Source: Candidatus Metaruminococcus caecorum (GTDB lineage: Bacteria > Bacillota > Clostridia > Oscillospirales > Ruminococcaceae). Taken from it: 39,517 bases of DNA. The notes beneath the pieces are model-generated. The model did no database searches. It was given only the letters and a program-made list of their open reading frames with translations, and had not been told where the DNA came from. The stretch is from assembly GCA_904420045.1 (NCBI GenBank), contig CAJFTY010000020.1, forward strand, positions 1 to 39,517. Direction: 5' to 3'. The position numbers and the translations under genes were made by a program. Shown piece after piece: positions 35,244 through 39,517 of the stretch; positions within the stretch are counted from its first letter, which is position 1, and each line of letters opens with the position of its first letter.

Positions 35244-37952
35244 CTATTCGGTGGTCTGCGTCTGCTCACTGGTAATGACATCCGACGGGACCGGAGGCTC
35301 GCTCGGCGTTGACTCGGGCGGCGTGGGCTCCTCCGGTTCGGAAGGTGTCGAGGGAGTCGACGGGGTTTCCGGTTTGGAAGAACCGCCGATGGGAGGCAGT
35401 AGCGAGGACTCGGGCGGCTCATCCGGATAGTGGATCGACGGGGTATCCGAGCTGACGTTGTGGGGTCGGCTGGCATTAAGTCCCGCGTCGAAGTAGGTGG
35501 AGCCGGTCTTTTTGGACGAAGTGCTTGCAGAAGAAGTTTGGGTTTGATTGCTTTCCGCCTTGCTGCTGGTCTGGGTCTGGCTGCTGCTGCGGTTGCTGCT
35601 GGAACCAGAACTGGACGTATTGGCAGGCCCTGTATAGTTGGGGGAATCCGGCGGCGCGATGTTGGTGCCGTCGTCGGTGAGAGCGGGTTTCGGGTTGTCC
35701 GGATAGTCGGGCTTGGTTCCGCCGTACTTGTCGTAGTATGCCTGAGGATACAGGGTTTTGGGGTTCTTGACTGCCTTGGAAACATCCACCGTGGCGGATT
35801 CGCCTGGTCGGACCTTACGGGCCACCACCACGAACCGGGCGTCGTCGAACTCATAGGTACAGGTGGATAGCGTCAGCAGCTTGTCGGTGGGCAGTACATC
35901 CACCGGGGTGTTAATAATCGACCGGCGGCGGATTTCCTCGATAAACCAGTTGAAGTGTTCGTCCGACTGGGCGTTGATAAAGTTGTGATAGTCAAAGACG
36001 TTTCCGTTGTCCTGCTGTCCGTTGACATTGACGATAAACGCGGAAACCACCTTGTATTTTGCTTCTTCATACACGGTGTCAAAGGTGATCACCGGAGACT
36101 GCTTGTAAAAGGCCAGGTCTTTGTACTTGGTGATCTGCTGGAAGAACCGGCCGCCCCGAATGTTGTGGCCATACAGCACCGTATTGGTGCTCTGAGAGGA
36201 GGGATCCAGGTTGCTGCGGTAGTCCGCAAAGATCACGCCGTTGTTGTTGGGCTTTTTGTAGAAATCCCGGCGCAGGTAGTAGTCGTTGTCATCCGTCTGG
36301 ACAACTGGGTAATCCACCTTGGAGTTGGGGATGGTGATCCAGCCTTTAAAATCCTGGTTGGCCGCATAATACTTGGCAAACTTCGGCAGATATCCGTCGG
36401 GAAGCTGATCCAGCTCTTCCTTGGTGGGGGCCTGGTCCGCCATTTCCCGCAGGTTTTGATAGACGTCGTCGGACACCCAGGTCTGCCGGAAATAATCCAA
36501 AATCATCCCGCCGGAGATGACAAACACAATGACCGCCACCAAGAAAATACATTTGCGGATGATCTCGCTGGGGGCGTCCCCTTTCCAGGGGATCAGGTAG
36601 GTGAACAGCCGCTTGTACCAGGGGCGGTTTTTGCCCAAAGCGTCGGCGGAGTTTAACTCGTCCGCGGCCAGGGCGTCGTCGATGGGAACCATGGCCTCCA
36701 GAGCGGTTTCGCTTTCCTCTAAAATCAGGCGGACCATGTTCAAGGCGTTGATGGCCGCCAGCTCCCGGATGTAGTCCCGTTCGTCCCCGGAACCGTGGCC
36801 GAACTGGAACCGTTCCACCCAGACCTTGCCGGCCCGGGAAACGGCGATGTACACGGTGCCCACAGGGTTTTGCTCGGTGCCTCCCCCGGGACCGGCAATG
36901 CCGGTGATGCCCACGCCAATATCGGCCGAGCCCTGTACCTGGGCGCCGTTTGCCATGAGCACCGCTACCGATTGGCTCACTGCGCCCTTCTGGTCAATGA
37001 TTTTGCGGGGGATTTTCAGCATCTGCTCCTTCACCCGGTTGGCGTAGGAGGAAATGCCGAACTCAAACACCTGGGAGGAACCGGACACGCTGGTGATCTT
37101 TTGGGACAAAAGCCCCCCCGTGCAGCTTTCCGCTGTGGCGATCATCAGCCCTTCTTCCTTGAGCTTTTCCACCACGGTCTGCTCTAAGCTAATCTCGTCC
37201 ACACCGTACACCGCGTCCCCTAAAACCGCCCGGATCTGGGAGATGACCGGCAGGATCATGTTCCCCGCTTCGGCGGGGGTTTTGGCCATGGCGGTCACCC
37301 GGATCTGCACCTGGCCGGTTTTGGCGTACAGCGCCACTGTGGGGTTGCTCCCGTCCAGGATGTCTCCCAGCATTTCTTCCACCTTGCTCTCCCCGATCCC
37401 CATCACCTGGATGGTTCGGGAGACGATGGAACCGTCGGAGAACTTAGACAGATAGGGCATCACTTCGTTTTGGAACATGGGGATCAGCTCCCGGGGCGGG
37501 CCGGGCAGCATGATGACGATCTGGTTTTCGCTTTCCAGGGCGCACCCCGGCGCGGTGCCGTTGTCGTTTGGGAACACCACGCAGTTTTTGGGCAGCACAG
37601 CCTGTTTTTTGTTGTTGTCAGGCATTTCACGGCCGGATTTTTCAAAGTAATCCCGAATGCCGTCCAGGATATCCTCCCGGAGTTCGCATTCCACGCCCAA
37701 CGCCTCGCAGACCGTTTCTTTGGTCAGGTCGTCGGCGGTGGGGCCCAGGCCCCCGGTGGTGATGACAATATCGCTGCGGGACAACGCCAGCGCCAGCACT
37801 TCTTTTAAGCGCGCAACATTGTCCCCCACCGCCGTCTGGTAATGGACGTTGAGTCCCAGCAGCGCCAGCTGCTTGGACAAAAACTGGGCGTGGGAATTGT
37901 TGATATCCCCCAGCAGGATTTCGGTTCCAACCGCAATAATCTCTGCGTTCAT
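35244..37952 (-). CDS. CinA - membrane anchor - class B sortase fusion with disordered tail
   Basis: One 902-residue frame. Residues 1-165 are the MoCF-like CinA N domain (MNAEIIAVGTEILLGD, TTGGLGPTADDLTKE, MLPGPPREL). Residues about 255-410 are the CinA/PncC nicotinamide-mononucleotide deamidase domain (TAESCTGGLLSQKIT, GITGIAGPGGGT). A linker, then one TM segment (about 468-488), leads to a class B sortase: LYGHNIRGGRFF (His595), TLSTCTYEF (Cys698) and ARFVVVARK (Arg706). About 180 Ser/Thr/Pro-rich residues follow. The topology would put CinA inside and sortase outside. ATG at 37952 follows GAAAGGATGG. An in-frame ATG at 36692 in the linker is preceded by GGAGG at only 2 bases, so a separate sortase product is possible. 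It follows thiI by 54 bases. Confidence 0.85.
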   Translation of the reverse strand: MNAEIIAVGTEILLGDINNSHAQFLSKQLALLGLNVHYQTAVGDNVARLKEVLALALSRSDIVITTGGLGPTADDLTKETVCEALGVECELREDILDGIRDYFEKSGREMPDNNKKQAVLPKNCVVFPNDNGTAPGCALESENQIVIMLPGPPRELIPMFQNEVMPYLSKFSDGSIVSRTIQVMGIGESKVEEMLGDILDGSNPTVALYAKTGQVQIRVTAMAKTPAEAGNMILPVISQIRAVLGDAVYGVDEISLEQTVVEKLKEEGLMIATAESCTGGLLSQKITSVSGSSQVFEFGISSYANRVKEQMLKIPRKIIDQKGAVSQSVAVLMANGAQVQGSADIGVGITGIAGPGGGTEQNPVGTVYIAVSRAGKVWVERFQFGHGSGDERDYIRELAAINALNMVRLILEESETALEAMVPIDDALAADELNSADALGKNRPWYKRLFTYLIPWKGDAPSEIIRKCIFLVAVIVFVISGGMILDYFRQTWVSDDVYQNLREMADQAPTKEELDQLPDGYLPKFAKYYAANQDFKGWITIPNSKVDYPVVQTDDNDYYLRRDFYKKPNNNGVIFADYRSNLDPSSQSTNTVLYGHNIRGGRFFQQITKYKDLAFYKQSPVITFDTVYEEAKYKVVSAFIVNVNGQQDNGNVFDYHNFINAQSDEHFNWFIEEIRRRSIINTPVDVLPTDKLLTLSTCTYEFDDARFVVVARKVRPGESATVDVSKAVKNPKTLYPQAYYDKYGGTKPDYPDNPKPALTDDGTNIAPPDSPNYTGPANTSSSGSSSNRSSSQTQTSSKAESNQTQTSSASTSSKKTGSTYFDAGLNASRPHNVSSDTPSIHYPDEPPESSLLPPIGGSSKPETPSTPSTPSEPEEPTPPESTPSEPPVPSDVITSEQTQTTE

Positions 37953-38006
37953 CGAATAAACCATCCTTTCATACAAATCGGGAGGGAACGCCCGGTATGT
38001 TTCTCT

Positions 38007-39185
38007 TTAAAAATCGGGGCGGATACAGGTGATTTCGGTGTGTTCCACCGCCTCCTGGATCAAGGGTTCGAAGTCGAAGGCCGCCTGAGCCTGCTCCACC
38101 ATTTTGAGCTGAGGCCGCGTTTTGGGGTGCTTGGGGCTGAACACGGTGCAGCAGTCGTCATAGGGCAAAATCGAGGTCTCGAAGGTGCCGATCTTCTGGG
38201 AGATCGCCACGATCTCGGATTTATCCATGCCGATCACCGGCCGGAACACCGGGATGCGGCAGACCGCGTCGGTGCACACCATGGCCCGCAGGGTCTGGCT
38301 GGCCACCTGGGCCACGCTTTCCCCGGTAATCAGGGCGGACATGTCGTTTTGTTCCGCGATGCGCTGGGCGATTTCCATCATCAGCCGGCGCATGATAATG
38401 GTGAACAGCTCCTCCGGGCAGTGCTGCTTGATGGCCTCCTGCAGCTTGGTAAACGGCACGCAGAAAAAGCTGATCTTCCCGCAGTAGGGGGTGAGCTCCT
38501 CACACAGGGTTTCCACCTTCTGGCGGGCCCGGTCGGAGGTGTACGGCGGGCTCACAAAGTGGATGGCGCTGATGCGCACCCCCCGCTTTGCCATCATATA
38601 GCCCGCCACCGGGCTGTCGATGCCGCCGGACAACAGCAGCAGCGCGTCGCCGGAGCTTCCCACTGGCATGCCCCCCGCACCGGGGATTTTTTTAGCGTAC
38701 ACATAGGCCCCGGCCTCCCGCACCTCAACGGTCACGGTGACGTCGGGATTGTGCACATCCACTTTCAAATGGGGGAACTTGGACAAAAGATAGCCGCCCA
38801 GCTCCCGCATGATCTCGGGGCTTTTTAAGGGGAACTGCTTGTCCGACCGCTTGGCGTTGACCTTAAAGGTCTTTGCCCCCCGCAGGGTGTCCGCCAGATA
38901 CTGTGCGGCGCCCTCCTGAATCGCGGCGAGTTCTTTTGGATACACCGCCACCCGGCAGAACGCCGCGATGCCGAACACTTTTTCCAGGCGCTCGCAGGCT
39001 TCATCCAGGTCGATGTCCTCGTCCTCGGGGGTGATATAGATGGTGGACTGGGCCTTGCTGTATCGAAAGTTCCCCAGGGGCTTTAGCCGCCTGCGGATGT
39101 TTCGGATCAGCACGTCCTCAAAGGAGCTTCGGTTTAACCCCTTCAGGGCGATTTCCCCGTCCTTAATCAGTAAAATTTCCTTCAT
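38007..39185 (-). CDS. thiI: tRNA 4-thiouridine synthase / thiamine sulfurtransferase ThiI
   Basis: A 392-residue protein. The N-terminal ferredoxin-like and THUMP domains bind tRNA. The PP-loop SGGIDSPVAGYMMAKRG adenylates uridine 8 for thiolation. There is no C-terminal rhodanese domain, as in Bacillus ThiI, where a dedicated cysteine desulfurase (NifZ) supplies sulfur. The neighbouring upstream gene encodes such an enzyme. ATG at 39185 is preceded by GAAAGG about 13 bases away; a 9-residue extension to 39212 overlaps that site. Confidence 0.96.
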   Translation of the reverse strand: MKEILLIKDGEIALKGLNRSSFEDVLIRNIRRRLKPLGNFRYSKAQSTIYITPEDEDIDLDEACERLEKVFGIAAFCRVAVYPKELAAIQEGAAQYLADTLRGAKTFKVNAKRSDKQFPLKSPEIMRELGGYLLSKFPHLKVDVHNPDVTVTVEVREAGAYVYAKKIPGAGGMPVGSSGDALLLLSGGIDSPVAGYMMAKRGVRISAIHFVSPPYTSDRARQKVETLCEELTPYCGKISFFCVPFTKLQEAIKQHCPEELFTIIMRRLMMEIAQRIAEQNDMSALITGESVAQVASQTLRAMVCTDAVCRIPVFRPVIGMDKSEIVAISQKIGTFETSILPYDDCCTVFSPKHPKTRPQLKMVEQAQAAFDFEPLIQEAVEHTEITCIRPDF

Positions 39186-39217
39186 GGTGAACCATTGCCT
39201 TTCTTGTATCAAACCGG

Positions 39218-39517
39218 TTATGTTGTTTTCATCAGGGTGTCGATCCCCTCTTTCAGCCGTGCCGCGAAGGCGGTGAGCTGTTCCCCGGTGGTTTCGTAGG
39301 AAAAGCTCAGCCGGATGGCGGTGTCGATCCGTTCGTCGGGAAGGCCCATGGCCGCCAGCACATGGCTTTTGGCTCCCTTGGAGCAGGCCGAGCCGCTGGA
39401 GACATAGATGCCCGCCTGCTCCAGAAAGTGGAGCAGAATCTCGCTGCGAATCCCCTTGACCGACAGGTTGAGGATATAGGGCACACTCCCTTCAGGGGAG
39501 TTTACCGTCACGTCGGG
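39218..39517 (-). CDS. Cysteine desulfurase, C-terminal part (cut by window edge)
   Basis: The last 99 residues of a NifS/IscS-like PLP enzyme; the frame runs on past the end of the window. The catalytic cysteine loop is YVSSGSACSKG, and the C-terminal helix pattern (AMGLPDERIDTAIRLSFSYETT) fits the family. It lies 32 bases before thiI, as nifZ does in B. subtilis, so it probably passes persulfide sulfur to ThiI. The GTG visible at 39511 is internal, not a start. Confidence 0.9.
   Translation of the reverse strand, partial: PDVTVNSPEGSVPYILNLSVKGIRSEILLHFLEQAGIYVSSGSACSKGAKSHVLAAMGLPDERIDTAIRLSFSYETTGEQLTAFAARLKEGIDTLMKTT

Noticed and set aside
35430-35870. Plus-strand open frame opposite the sortase tail
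   Set aside because: It is the antisense of a low-complexity Ser/Thr-rich coding stretch, which readily leaves other frames open.

Overview
This window is the chromosomal replication-origin region of a low-to-mid GC Firmicute. The best guess is a Clostridia/Oscillospiraceae (Ruminococcaceae-type) gut anaerobe. The evidence is the gene order dnaA-dnaN-yaaA-recF-remB-gyrB-gyrA on one arm and rpmH-rnpA-yidD-yidC-jag-mnmE-mnmG-rsmG-noc-parA-parB on the other, two perfect parS sites, pyruvate formate-lyase, a class B sortase and Gram-positive-style ribosome binding sites. The genus assignment is inference.

Layout. Positions 1-4260 hold an intergenic hairpin cluster, pflB (minus), divergent pflA, and a Qnr-like pentapeptide-repeat gene. 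Positions 4282-6947 hold an aryl-sulfate sulfotransferase and an ANT(6)/AadE-type aminoglycoside nucleotidyltransferase, both minus. Positions 7029-17130 are the minus-strand replication cluster, in transcription order dnaA, dnaN, yaaA, recF, remB, gyrB, a two-TM protein, gyrA. The origin is bipartite: DnaA-box-like repeats and a dnaA promoter lie between dnaA and rpmH (17131-17390), and degenerate DnaA boxes plus a DnaA-trio-like tract lie between dnaA and dnaN (15454-15783). Positions 17551-28044 are the plus-strand arm with protein synthesis, membrane insertion, tRNA modification and chromosome segregation genes. Positions 28086-33854 hold serS, an acyl-ACP thioesterase, a LicD-family protein, an O-antigen ligase-like polytopic protein and a GNAT acetyltransferase. 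Positions 33904-39517 are minus strand, in transcription order a cysteine desulfurase (partial), thiI, a cinA-sortase B fusion, and a SpoIID/LytB-domain protein.

How the genes work together. Genes next to the origin are transcribed away from it, codirectional with replication. The exceptions are pflA and the pentapeptide gene on the left arm, and the cysteine desulfurase-to-spoIID block on the right arm, which face the fork. DnaA, the clamp, RecF and gyrase form the initiation and elongation set. Noc, ParA, ParB and parS form the segregation set. RnpA, YidD, YidC and Jag process RNA and insert membrane proteins. NifS-like protein and ThiI form a sulfur relay for 4-thiouridine and/or thiamine.

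The most unusual item is one continuous reading frame (35244-37952). It encodes a full-length CinA, a membrane anchor, a class B sortase with its His/Cys/Arg catalytic set, and a disordered Ser/Thr/Pro-rich tail of about 180 residues. Other points are a DnaA box abutting the dnaA promoter, structured leaders with T-tracts before mnmE and noc, competing hairpins between rpmH and rnpA, and a Qnr-like protein in a genome whose GyrA has Ala at the quinolone-critical Ser position. No tRNA, rRNA, CRISPR array, insertion sequence or prophage was recognised.
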